The notes beneath the pieces are model-generated. The model saw only the letters and a list, made by a program, of their open reading frames with translations, had not been told where the DNA came from and searched no databases. From Bradyrhizobium tropiciagri (GTDB lineage Bacteria > Pseudomonadota > Alphaproteobacteria > Rhizobiales > Xanthobacteraceae): 64,000 nt of DNA. Location: NCBI RefSeq assembly GCF_001189845.1, contig NZ_LFLZ01000014.1, forward strand, positions 1-64,000. Reading direction: 5' to 3'. Both the position numbers and the translations under genes were made by a program. This document shows positions 28,999 through 38,320 of this stretch, one piece after another (the stretch's first letter is position 1; every line of letters starts with the position of its first letter).

Positions 28999-29985
28999 AT
29001 GCGAATGTTCCTGACGTCCGCCGCGCTTCTGGCTGGATGTTTCTGCATCCCGGCAGCATACGCCGAGGCAATATCGGTGTCGCATGCCGCAAACGCGGAC
29101 TATCGCTCCGTGCAGGAAGCCGTCGACGCGTTGCCGGCGCAAGGCGGGGAAATTCGGATCGCGCCGGGGACCTATCGCGAGAAGGTCAAAACCTCCAAAT
29201 CCGGTATTCATATCGTAGGGACTGGCGGCAAACCGGAGGATACGGTCATTGTGTATGGCGACGGCGCAATCAATGCGGGAGGAACCGCGCGTTCGGCTAC
29301 ACTGAATGCCGCTGGCGATGACGTCCGGATCGAAAATCTGACCATCCAGAACGACTACGCGCTCAATCCAACCAATCCCCCATCGCAAGGAGTAGCGCTG
29401 TCCGTTACGGGAGACAGGGACGTCATTACGCGCGTCCGCCTGCTCGGCGCCCAGGACACGCTGTTTGCCGGCAAGGAGCCGAACGGCCGAATGTCACGAC
29501 AATACTTCTCGGAGTGCTACATCGAGGGGCATGTCGATTTCATATTCGGCAACGCCAAGGCCTACTTCCGGAACTGTGAGTTGCATGGCATCGCCAATCA
29601 GGCCGTCGTGTATACTGCCCAGAGCAAAGAGACGCCGGAGGAGGACAGTGCTTACGTCTTCGATCATTGTAGGCTGACTGCCGAGCCCGCTGCGCGCTAC
29701 GTTGCGCTTGGCCGGCCTTGGCGTCCGTATGCCACTGTGGTTTTCCTGTCGACGAAGATAGATGTACCCATCATCGCGGAAGGCTGGCGTGAATGGGATC
29801 CGGGCAAGACCAACGCGTTGAGGACGAGCTATTATGCTGAATACAAATCCTCAGGAATCGGGGCCAATCCCTCTGGCCGCGAGCCTCACTCCCATCAACT
29901 GACGGATCGCGAAGCTGTGAGATGGTCATTGAAGGTGTTCTTCGGGGGTGCCACAAATTGGCTGCCGAGCGAGCCGTCGGAATGA
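28999..29985 (+). CDS. Secreted pectinesterase (CE8)
   Basis: Removes methyl groups from pectin, making substrate for the upstream polygalacturonase. ATG 28999 follows AAGGGGAAG and a signal peptide (MRMFLTSAALLAGCFC..AYA|E). Family signatures GAQDTLF (catalytic Asp), HVDFIFGNA (second Asp) and ALGRPWRPYA are complete; 328 residues is normal. Upstream codons of the open frame (from 28867) are arginine-rich and lack signal-peptide character, so the later start is preferred. Confidence 0.93.
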   Translation: MRMFLTSAALLAGCFCIPAAYAEAISVSHAANADYRSVQEAVDALPAQGGEIRIAPGTYREKVKTSKSGIHIVGTGGKPEDTVIVYGDGAINAGGTARSATLNAAGDDVRIENLTIQNDYALNPTNPPSQGVALSVTGDRDVITRVRLLGAQDTLFAGKEPNGRMSRQYFSECYIEGHVDFIFGNAKAYFRNCELHGIANQAVVYTAQSKETPEEDSAYVFDHCRLTAEPAARYVALGRPWRPYATVVFLSTKIDVPIIAEGWREWDPGKTNALRTSYYAEYKSSGIGANPSGREPHSHQLTDREAVRWSLKVFFGGATNWLPSEPSE

Positions 29986-30116
29986 AACAGGAGTCGAGCA
30001 ACGCCGAAATCTGGATCGGCGCTCCGCCGTCTGGTTCTACGCTTGCCGCGCAAGGCTCTCGGCCGATGACCGACGCCATCAGGCAGGAATTAAGCCTCCT
30101 GCAGCCAAAGCCCGCT

Positions 30117-31937
30117 TCACAGCTTCAGGCCGTGGTCGTTGAGCACCTTGTCTCTCAGGGCGCCCTTGATCTCGCGGGCAATTTCCTTGCGAACCGCGGC
30201 ACCCAACTCTCGCTTCGCGTCCTCGACAAGGTCAGATCCGACCCCGATCAAACCTTTGTCGGTGAGCTGTTGCTGCAGCCGGCTGGCGAACTCCGTCCCC
30301 ATTGCAGCAATGAGCTCGTCGTGCGCCGTGGCATGGTCTTTGGGTACGATGTGACGCACAACGTCGTCCCAAGGTTGCCAGTCCACCGCCAAATAGTCGG
30401 CGAATTCCGCCGCCTCCTTGTCCCGCACGGATGTCTCTGCGCTATCAACGTCAGCGTCGGTGACGCCGGAGACTTCAAAGAAGCGCATGTCCGGCGCGAC
30501 GTGTTGCAATCCCAGCCGCTCGCGGAGTTTATTTTGATAAGCAAGAAAGACCTCAATGGCGTCGATGCCTTCGACGTTGTTGCCCGAACTTAGCGAGCGA
30601 ACCTTCTCGCGCGCAATTTTCTCCAGCGCGTCCAGGCGGAACATGACCCGCCCCAGATCAATGAGATCGGGAAGCCGGGCCTTGTTGTTATAGGCGCCAT
30701 TCTCGACGTCTGCGATGAGGCGTGCGGTCTGCATGCCGTTCCAAGTCAAAGTTCTGCGATCCTCGCAGCTCTGGTTGGCGTCCAGGGCCAGTTGAAAGTA
30801 GCGCTTGCACAATTGCGGGTCTTTCGCCGCCTGCCTCAGATCATTGGCGACCGACTGGCGGAATTCTTCATTACCAGAGTTCACGGAGTCGGACAGTTTG
30901 CCAAGGAAGAGCGCGTATTCCCGGGCGCCCGGCTCTTCAGCCAGGCTCTGCCAAGTTGCCAGCACCTCTCGATCAGCCTCCTGTGGATTGCCGCGGAGCC
31001 AGTCTGCTACCTTTTCGATGAGAGCATCGGCCCGCTCATCGTCCGTCCCGGACGACTCACTCTCGTCATCGCGCGAAAGGTAGACGGTCGGACCGACATA
31101 GCCGTTGGCGCTAAGGACTGTATCCAGATTCGCGAGCACCTGCTCGGGCAAGGGATTTTCAGTCAGAATTATCCCGCCATCAGCGCCAATCTGCGTCAGC
31201 AGGTCCTCGGGCAAACTCGTCAACTGGTTTTGGCTGGCATCGAGAAACTCCAGTGAAGCAGGGAGGACCTCCGGCAAACGCGTGAGTTGGTTTCCGCTGA
31301 CGTCGAGATACTCGAGCGTGGCTGGAAGGACCTCCGGCAGATTCGTCAACTGATTGTGGCTGGCGTAGAGAAACCGGAGCGAAGCAGGGAGGACCTCGGG
31401 CAAATCTAACAATTGATTGTGGCTGAGGTCGAAAAACTCCAGCGCAGCCGGTAGGACCTCAGGCAAGCTCGTCAGCCGGTTGGAGCTCGCGTTGAGGCCT
31501 CTGAGCTCGGTTGGAAGCGCAGGCAGGCTGGTCAGTTGATTGGCACTGACGTTTAGACGTCGGAGCGAAGCAGGGAGGTTATCGGGCAGACTCGTAAGCC
31601 GGTTGAAGGGAATATCGAGCACGACGATATCATCCGGAAGCCTGGGCAAACCAGTCAGGAAAAGCGATTCGAGATCCAGTGTGGGGGCCTCACCCCGAGC
31701 ATTCACTCGCCTGACCGCTTCTTCGCGATCCTCAAGCGGGCCCACCTCCGGTTCAGCAGCCCAATTCTCAAGCGCCTGATCCTCGTTAGCCTCCGCATGA
31801 TCTGAATCTGCAGCTGCATAGCCCGCCGCTATTCCCTGCCACTGCGCCGCGGCCTCGTTTTGCCGGCCCTCTTGTTCGGAAGATGCGGAAGGCATGCCGC
31901 CGTGGCGTTGAATCTGTCCTGCCTCAAAAGGATCCAT
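30117..31937 (-). CDS. nopM: NopM-like LRR-NEL E3 ubiquitin ligase effector, intact (606 aa)
   Basis: Type III effector of the IpaH/SspH/NopM class. ATG 31937 follows GGGGGAG. The ~85-residue N-terminus carries the secretion signal. About nine LRRs follow (residues ~88-270, for example LPASLRRLNVSANQLTSLPA), which bind targets and restrain the enzyme. The NEL domain (about 330-606) has the catalytic cysteine in QSCEDR and the conserved TWNGMQTAR and HVAPDMRF segments. Known NEL enzymes transfer ubiquitin to plant proteins through a Cys-ubiquitin intermediate. This is the only uninterrupted copy of three in the window (others at 10217-12126 and 35226-36970). A tts box lies 66 bases upstream. 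Confidence 0.92.
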   Translation of the reverse strand: MDPFEAGQIQRHGGMPSASSEQEGRQNEAAAQWQGIAAGYAAADSDHAEANEDQALENWAAEPEVGPLEDREEAVRRVNARGEAPTLDLESLFLTGLPRLPDDIVVLDIPFNRLTSLPDNLPASLRRLNVSANQLTSLPALPTELRGLNASSNRLTSLPEVLPAALEFFDLSHNQLLDLPEVLPASLRFLYASHNQLTNLPEVLPATLEYLDVSGNQLTRLPEVLPASLEFLDASQNQLTSLPEDLLTQIGADGGIILTENPLPEQVLANLDTVLSANGYVGPTVYLSRDDESESSGTDDERADALIEKVADWLRGNPQEADREVLATWQSLAEEPGAREYALFLGKLSDSVNSGNEEFRQSVANDLRQAAKDPQLCKRYFQLALDANQSCEDRRTLTWNGMQTARLIADVENGAYNNKARLPDLIDLGRVMFRLDALEKIAREKVRSLSSGNNVEGIDAIEVFLAYQNKLRERLGLQHVAPDMRFFEVSGVTDADVDSAETSVRDKEAAEFADYLAVDWQPWDDVVRHIVPKDHATAHDELIAAMGTEFASRLQQQLTDKGLIGVGSDLVEDAKRELGAAVRKEIAREIKGALRDKVLNDHGLKL

Positions 31938-32002
31938 CCTACTCCCCCTAAGGACTGAGCAGACTCAGTCCACGACTACGCATTTTAGAGCCTAAGGCAT
32001 TT

Positions 32003-32020
32003 AGCTTTCGATAAGCTGAC
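32003..32020 (-). promoter_or_regulatory. tts box for intact nopM
   Basis: The minus strand reads GTCAGCTTATCGAAAGCT, a perfect core match. Confidence 0.9.
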
Positions 32021-32467
32021 AGAGCCTGTCGACGGTGATAACGATGGCAACGCAGCTGTCGGCACCATCGTCGCTACAACGATTGGAACGGTGGCGGATA
32101 AGCAAGGCGGTAGCGGCTTCGCTATAGAGCGCAACGACGACCAGCAGAGCCTTTTCGGTCGAGTAGCGAGAAATGAAGGGCGGCGGGCGATCCGAAGGGC
32201 CGAGTTCACGCCGACATTCTCAGATGCCTAGGCTGTGCTGCCGAACTGGTCATTGCGAAGCTTGAGCGGTTCACACGTAAGCTGGATTGCTTTGCTCACC
32301 CCGTGGCAAACGAGCGACCCTGAGGGTTGCAGCGATACCCGTCAGCTAATCGACAGGTAAGCCTGCTAACGGCAGAACGTTGCCCGTAAACGGTCCTGCC
32401 GGACTTATCTGGTCAACGAAATGGCCGCAAAACTCGCAGCAGTATCGATCGATTTGCCGCGCTAGAG

Positions 32468-32492
32468 TTTCGGCCAATCGTCATGGCCGAAA
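32468..32492. other. 9-bp perfect hairpin
   Basis: Arms TTTCGGCCA (32468-32476) and TGGCCGAAA (32484-32492) with a 7-base loop. It lies 150 bases before the Cys-rich peptide gene. Could be an operator or an RNA structure; no U-run follows, so a terminator is unlikely. Confidence 0.5.
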
Positions 32493-32641
32493 AGCGATCG
32501 GAGGCAGAGCCCAATGAGCGATCGGATGTCTCGCGCTGACAGTTATCGATCCGCAATCCTGACGTAGCGTGAGATTTGCATTTCGCATTGGTTCTGTTAG
32601 GTGGGACAGGTCGGGGGGCCACCTAAGGGAACCATGATCGA

Positions 32642-32836
32642 ATGAAAAAATTGGTGTTTGTGACTGCCGTCGTGCTCGCAGCGGCGGTGCCGACTTTCGT
32701 CGCTGAGGCCGCCGGACCGGCGGACATCAATGAGCAGGTCGTGAATGACTCAGATATTTGCAGCGCTAGCCCGGCGATGGCTTGGGTCTGCCGAATCTTT
32801 GATTGCTTAACCACCCCCGGGTGCAGATTGAACTAA
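32642..32836 (+). CDS. Small exported Cys-rich peptide (64 aa)
   Basis: ATG 32642. Residues 1-23 form a clear Sec signal (MKKLVFVTAVVLAAAVPTFV, then AEA). The ~40-residue mature part has four cysteines spaced C-x9-C-x4-C-x5-C close to the C-terminus (ICSASPAMAWVCRIFDC), which could make two disulfides. A three-codon frame (ATG ATC GAA TGA) with AAGGGA just upstream overlaps the start in ATGA, so translation may be coupled. No family recognised. Confidence 0.6.
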   Translation: MKKLVFVTAVVLAAAVPTFVAEAAGPADINEQVVNDSDICSASPAMAWVCRIFDCLTTPGCRLN

Positions 32837-33484
32837 CAATAAACAGAAAATGAGGTCAATTTCCCAGTACGCTGCTTGAGGGCCACAGCAGTCCCATTCT
32901 CTTCGCGTAGAGATACACTGTCAGATGATGCGGGCGCGCCATTTTCAGTGTCTGCTCATCGTCGGTTCCGCTCGAGCGATTCAGGGCGTCGCTGACGAAG
33001 GGCGTGAGGGTAGATTTTGGGCAAGCATCAAGTTCCGAATGCGGCCCTCACCCCATGCGTAGAATTCTGCGCCCATCCGGATGCTTTCGACAACCATGTG
33101 CGCGTTGTCATCCGCGAAATGGCGGAATAACGTCTGATTGCGCCTTGCTGGCAACCCAACGCGGACGCTGGCCAATGACCATCGCGTAGCCGATGGCCTC
33201 AAACTCAGCGGCCGTGAAGAAAGGCGTCTTAAAGGTGAGAGGGCCCTATCCTGCCGATGTCGGAGGCCGTGATGGAGTGCCTACCGGTGCCGGCGGCCCT
33301 CTCGCTCTTCAGTGTGAAAGCCGGAGCAGCTTATTCCGAGCGGAACTAGAAATTCGGCTCGAAGCGCTCGGATACGCTGTCGACCATGAGGCAGAGCATC
33401 CGCGCAGGCTTATGTTCCACAAAATGGCGTTCGAGCCGTTAGCGGCTGGTGCCCTTCAGATCTCGCGTCCCAGGAGGCGGATAT
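32837..33484. other. No supported gene
   Basis: Short frames only. A plus-strand reading near 33330-33440 (ELEIRLEALGYAVDHEAEHP) faintly recalls relaxase-type sequences but is too short to call. Confidence 0.25.
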
Positions 33485-34282
33485 TCATTTCGAGGTCACG
33501 GTCCAGTTGTTGAAATTGAAATTCATCCCCCCGGGAGAGGAGGTGATCTCGACGCCGTATTGCACGCTACCGACGTTTATGTCGCCGAAATAGCCCGTCG
33601 ACTTGATCCACTGCAGGATACTCTTGATGTCCACTGTCCCGCTGTTGGTCTTCGAAGTGCACAGGAGTGAGATGACTTTGTGACCATTGAAGCCTTCAAA
33701 CACGTTCCAAGTCGCCCCGCCTGCATTGATATTGCGGTAAACCGGGATCGCCGCCCCGGAAGAGTCATAGTGATATGAAATCGGCTTTACGTTGCCGCTG
33801 CCGTCTGGGTTTCCGGTGTAGTTTGTCCAGAGCATAATCTCCTGCTGTTTTGAGCTGTCCCAGATATCGTAGGCGACGTCCCAAGCGCCACCAGCAGGAA
33901 CAACCTGGTTGAAGCTTGAGCTTAGAGTGTTGATTGAACTGAGCGGTTTCCCGATATTGAACGACTCGTGCGGATAGCTCTTGATGCCTTTCGAATTAGG
34001 CTGGTTCGACCACACGCTCCACCGGTTGGCTTCATGCACTGAAATCGTCTGTGGCCCAGCGCCATCCCCCCATACGTCGTTGTTCCAGGAATATCCATTG
34101 CGTGAGAAGTTCCCGTACGGAGCATTCGAACTCCAAATCGGAGTCTTTGCCGATACAGGCGCGGCGGACGATGACCTGACTTGATTCACAGTCTGGCTAA
34201 ATAATTCATGATTTTCCTGTGTGCTGACGTCCCAATTTTGGGACCCGTGCGAGAAGGCACCGTTTATCCGATTGGAATCCAT
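33485..34282 (-). CDS. gunA2: GH12 endoglucanase/xyloglucanase, GunA2/NopAA-type type III effector
   Basis: ATG 34282 follows AAGGAGAG; 265 residues. The GH12 fold is clear: NRWSVWSNQ, GGAWDVAYDIW, the nucleophile motif EIMLW (Glu at about 148) and the acid/base in YGVEITSSPGG (Glu at about 245). There is no Sec signal; instead a Ser/Asn/Gln-rich N-terminus of ~50 residues, as expected for type III export. B. japonicum GunA2 is a known T3SS-dependent cellulase, and the Sinorhizobium homologue NopAA cleaves xyloglucan. A perfect tts box lies 130 bases upstream. Confidence 0.92.
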   Translation of the reverse strand: MDSNRINGAFSHGSQNWDVSTQENHELFSQTVNQVRSSSAAPVSAKTPIWSSNAPYGNFSRNGYSWNNDVWGDGAGPQTISVHEANRWSVWSNQPNSKGIKSYPHESFNIGKPLSSINTLSSSFNQVVPAGGAWDVAYDIWDSSKQQEIMLWTNYTGNPDGSGNVKPISYHYDSSGAAIPVYRNINAGGATWNVFEGFNGHKVISLLCTSKTNSGTVDIKSILQWIKSTGYFGDINVGSVQYGVEITSSPGGMNFNFNNWTVTSK

Positions 34283-34411
34283 GGGGCTCTCCTTGCTCTT
34301 GTAAGCGACAAAGCCTCTTGCCGATCGGCTCATCGCCTACCTAGGTTCGCGACCAAGCTCAGTTATGGCCAGCATTTGCGTCTGCAGACCACGTTCGAAT
34401 GTAGGAAGGTT

Positions 34412-34429
34412 AGCTTTCGAGAAGCTGAC
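34412..34429 (-). promoter_or_regulatory. tts box for gunA2
   Basis: The minus strand reads GTCAGCTTCTCGAAAGCT, a perfect core match. Confidence 0.9.
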
Positions 34430-35166
34430 GAGAAGCGCGGCACTGAGGTTTTGAATCGTTGAAATCGGCCTGATTTGGCTGAGGGGCTTGGATACCGGCG
34501 TATGTCGACGCTGAACGAGCTCGCACCGACGTCCTGGCGGCCGGTGCTGAAGCGGGCGCGCGGGCATTTGTTCAGCGGTGAGGTCGGCGGGGAGAGCATC
34601 TCCTGGTCGATTGGCACCAAGGGATTGGACGATAGAGACGCAAAGTCGGTAAGGCGACAAGCCCTGTGACATTGCTTTGTCCTCGTCCATCGCGGTAGCT
34701 ATCGAACTCACCCGAGCCATCCGGCTGAATGCTCTCCTGGGCGCGCGTGCTCGGCATGGAGGCATGTGGCCGCACTCGCAAGAATAGCGCGGTGTCGGTG
34801 TTGGCCATCAGCGGTAACGAATAGGAGATTGCGCGCTCCGCTAGCCGAAGCTAGACTAGGCTATCACCAAGCACCACTGAGCCTCGATAAGCCAAGTGAC
34901 CTTCTAGTCGATCTGAACGCGATACCCATCAGTCCCTTTCCTCGTCAGAGGCGAAGGTCGATCACATATGCATGTCAGCGCGATTGTATCCGGAGTCTTA
35001 CGGGGCATTAAATGCTAATTTTCTCTCGAAATTTGCGCACAATCGATAGGCCAGGATTTTGCGCACCCTTCTTGGGGCTAGGGCTTGTGTGAACCCGTGC
35101 CTACTTAAGTCGGACGGGGACGCAGCGCACGTATAGCGGTTATCGAGTGACATTCGCGCTGTGCAA
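34430..35166. other. No supported gene
   Basis: No recognisable protein and no intact tts box in front of the LRR-NEL gene at 35226. Confidence 0.3.
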
Positions 35167-35198
35167 CCGCCTGCTTCGCAAGCTTGAGAAGCAGGCGG
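35167..35198. other. 11-bp perfect hairpin directly before an LRR-NEL gene
   Basis: Arms CCGCCTGCTTC (35167-35177) and GAAGCAGGCGG (35188-35198) enclose a 10-base loop containing AAGCTT. It ends about 17 bases before the GGAG ribosome site. The loop side reads CTTCGCAAGCTTG, similar to the right half of the tts box at 21393, so it may be a tts box altered by a two-base loss. No U-run follows. Confidence 0.6.
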
Positions 35199-35225
35199 TA
35201 TTCTTGATTCTGGAATGGAGAAATG

Positions 35226-36970
35226 ATGGACGCGGGGCAGGCACAGTGGAATGCAGGTTCTTCCTCGGGGCTTTCCGAAGGGGCGGACCAGGAAAGCTAC
35301 CTCGGCGGCTTCAACCGCGCCGTGGCGAATTTGGTCGAAACCGTGACGGGCTATCGGACCGCGGCTTCCGCGCGCGCGCAGATGCTGGACAATTGGGTTG
35401 TCGAAGAGGGGCAGGGCGAAGCTGAGAATCGGCGGCAGGGGCGCACACGAATCAGGAATACGGAGAACACAGGCTCGCGCTCGCTCGACTTATCGTGGCT
35501 CTCGCTGACCACTCTGCCCAGCGCCCTGCCGCCAAGGTTGCTGGAACTGCGCGCCAGGCACAACGAGCTAAGCAGCCTGCCCGCCATGTTCCCACCCGCC
35601 CTCCAGCGTCTTCTCATCAGCCATAACCGCTTGACCAGTTTGCCGGACGATCTTCCGGCGACCCTCTCTGAGCTGGAGGTCGCCGACAATAGATTGACCA
35701 GCCTGCCGGTAAATCTTCCGGTCGGACTCGAGATCCTGAACGCGAACGACAACCAGCTAACCAGCCTGCCGGACGCTCTCCCGAGCGGGCTCACCTCGCT
35801 CGCGCTCGGTGGCAATCAGTTGACCGATCTGCCCGAGTCCCTCCCGTCGCGGCTCATTGAACTCAATGTGAGCAGCAATCAATTGGCCAACCTGCCTGAA
35901 CCACTTCCGAGCACACTCCAATCGCTCAATGTCAGCGGTAACCGGCTGACCAGCCTGCCTGAAGGTCTTCTAGAGGCTCTTATACCGATGAATAGCCTCT
36001 ACTACCCGCATATGGAGAGCCTCGAGTTCGGGGATAACCCGCTGCCGGACGCCGTTCTCGCTTATCTGGCGGCGGCTGAAGCGCTACCGCAGCTTGCACA
36101 GCATTCCCTGCATGAGGCTGCCGCACACTGGCTCGCAGACGATCCGGTCGCGCTGGCCGAATGGCAGCACTTCGCGGATGAGCCCGGCGCCCAGGACTAC
36201 GCACAGTTCCTGGAGAGGCTACGAGCACTGTAAACTACGGCAATGACGCGTTTCGGCAGCAAGTGGCTGATGATCTGCGGCAGGCGGCCGCCAATGCGGG
36301 ATTGCGCGAGCAGTACTTTGCACAGGCTTCCGAGGCTAACACCAGCTGCGAGGATCGTGTTACGTTGCACTGGAACGGTACGCAGACGGCGCGCATCACC
36401 GCTGACGTTAAGACCGGGCTATATGACAACCGGCTTGGCGAGCTGATCCAGTGCGGCCGTCTCGCGTTTCGCGTGGAGGCGCTGGACGACATCGCGCGCG
36501 ACAGGGTCAAATCGCTTGCTAGCGGCAACCCGAACGTAGACGACGTCGAAGTCTACCTGGCCTATCAACATCGGCTGCGCGAGCCGTTGGAGCTTAGTCA
36601 CGTCGCCCCTGACATGCGCTTCTTGGCGGTCTCTCACGTAAGCGAGGATGATGCGACGAAGGCGCTGGACCTGGTCCGGAAGCGCGAAGCAAGCGAGTTC
36701 ACCGACTTCATGGCAAGCCGCTGGCAACCCTGGGAGACGGTGCTCAAGCGCATCGCTCCGGACGAACATGCCGCGATGCAAGACCGGGTGCTCGAAGCCA
36801 TGGGCCAGGAGTTTCAAAGCCGCCTCGGTCAGCGACTGGCCGAGCATGGTCTGCTGGGCGACGCGGATGCCGAGCGGGTGCTCGGAGCGCAAGTCCGAAA
36901 CGAGATCGCAGGCGAGATCAAACGCGAGGTCATGGACCGTGTGCTCGCACAGCGTGGCTTCGAACTATGA
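35226..36970 (+). pseudogene. nopM: NopM-like LRR-NEL E3 ligase effector, frameshifted
   Basis: ATG 35226 (or 35223) behind GGAG. N-terminus of ~95 residues with LDNWVVEEGQGEAENRR, close to that of the 12126 gene, then about eight LRRs. After ADEPGAQDYAQFLERL the frame runs RAL-stop at 36233, while STVNYGNDAFRQQVADDLRQ and the whole NEL domain (TSCEDR, HVAPDMRF) continue in another frame to 36970. One base at about 36225 accounts for it. No sound tts box was found; see the hairpin at 35167-35198. Confidence 0.85.
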
Positions 36971-37639
36971 GGCTCCCAACCCGCCGCAGAGCTGTTTATC
37001 ATTGCTCTGCGGCGGTACGTAAGGATCGATCGTGAAGCCTCGCCCATCGCTGCGGACGTGCTTTTGCACCTTGGAAAGTGCGCTGCCGTCGATCTTGGCC
37101 CTTCGGTCTTGCCGAGCGGCAAAAATTCCGCGCGCGAGGCGAGAGTGTATCTAGGTCCGGCCGAAATCCGCTATGGGACGAGAGCTCCGTCGGTCGAAAA
37201 GCTGTTGAGGAGACCAAGGCGCGCAGCGGTGAAATCATCAGTTCCGAAGACGCTGCCGCAGCCAACAAGCTCGGTTTGACGAGGCAGCTAACTGTTCGGC
37301 TGGTCTATTTGACTTCGGGTGCTTGCGAGCTCCATCTTGGCAAGCAAGTCGTGGAGTTCAAGCATGCACCGCGTCGGCAGCTTACGATGGCCAAGCCGTC
37401 GTGCAGGTGAGGTCGTCCGGGCGCGCTCCAGTGGGGCGGTCTCGGTACTGCACGGGAAGCCTTACGGTTCCTCAGGCAAAAACTGGGCCCGATTGAAGTG
37501 AGCGAAGTCTACCGAATCTTCATTGCCGACTTGGCTTGCAAGGCCTAATCCGCGAACTGTGGGCTGGATAAATCTTAAACCTATCTGATCCCGAGAGGAG
37601 CTCGGCGTTACTGTTGCGAGGACGGCCTGCATATCCTCT
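36971..37639. other. No supported gene
   Basis: Short frames without recognisable similarity. Confidence 0.3.
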
Positions 37640-38090
37640 GGAGAAAAATATTTGGATCGTTTGAACCTGAACGCACTCGTTGCCACTGGCGATAGCATCT
37701 CGTCTTCAAGGGCGGAACGTCCCCTTCGAAGGGCATTCGGCGAAGTCCGCCGTTTTCCGGACGACGTGGATCTCACATACAGCATTCGAACAATGGCTCC
37801 GGACTGGTGAAACAGGCTAGGATGATTCGGTCCCTCAGAATCGCAGTGAAGCAAAGTGGAACTTCAACGCGCGAGAATGCCTCCCGGTCTGCGTCGAGGA
37901 AAAGACGTTGTGCGTCATCAATGAGCGCCTGCAACAGGACAAGCTCAGCGCCAAAGTTGATGCCAAGGACGACAAGATACTCGTCACGTATTATCTGTCG
38001 GAGACTGGTAGAGGCTGTGTGAGCCCGGCCGTGATGTTTGAATTCGGCGCACGATCGACAGGCGATCATTGTTATATCCGTCGACCAATT
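37640..38090 (+). pseudogene. AbiEii-type nucleotidyltransferase remnant
   Basis: Pieces of an AbiEii toxin lie in successive frames: FKGGTSPSK (KGGTS catalytic motif, codons at 37708-37722); after a one-base slip, AFGEVRRFPDDVDLTY (metal-binding DxD); later VSPAVMFEFGARSTGD at about 38020-38070, a signature of this family. Both ends are missing, so it is non-functional. It is not a copy of the one at 17394, whose DxD context differs. Confidence 0.7.
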
Positions 38091-38192
38091 CTCGGCCGGC
38101 GAAGAGGTTCGGCAAAACTGGAGCGACCCCGTCCTGTCGTCAGGCGGGTGACGATACGAAGCCGGTGTTGCGCGCAGCAATATCCTGATCTC

Positions 38193-38210
38193 GTCAGCTT
38201 TTGGAAAGGT
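38193..38210 (+). promoter_or_regulatory. Imperfect tts box for the 706-aa effector
   Basis: The plus strand reads GTCAGCTTTTGGAAAGGT, two mismatches to the core, 111 bases before ATG 38321. Confidence 0.65.
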
Positions 38211-38320
38211 TGCGGCTACAACAATCAGATAATCTGACCCTTGCTGAACGAACTGCTAGCTGGCCGTAATCCAGGAAGTGCGGATCGTTGCAGGGTCCAT
38301 GCAAACATGAGGAGAGCAGG

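Noticed and set aside
32555..32590. Possible sixth NolA-type site upstream of the Cys-rich peptide
   Set aside because: The core resembles the others, but the spacer is 20 bases, both hexamers are poor, and it would fire away from the peptide gene.
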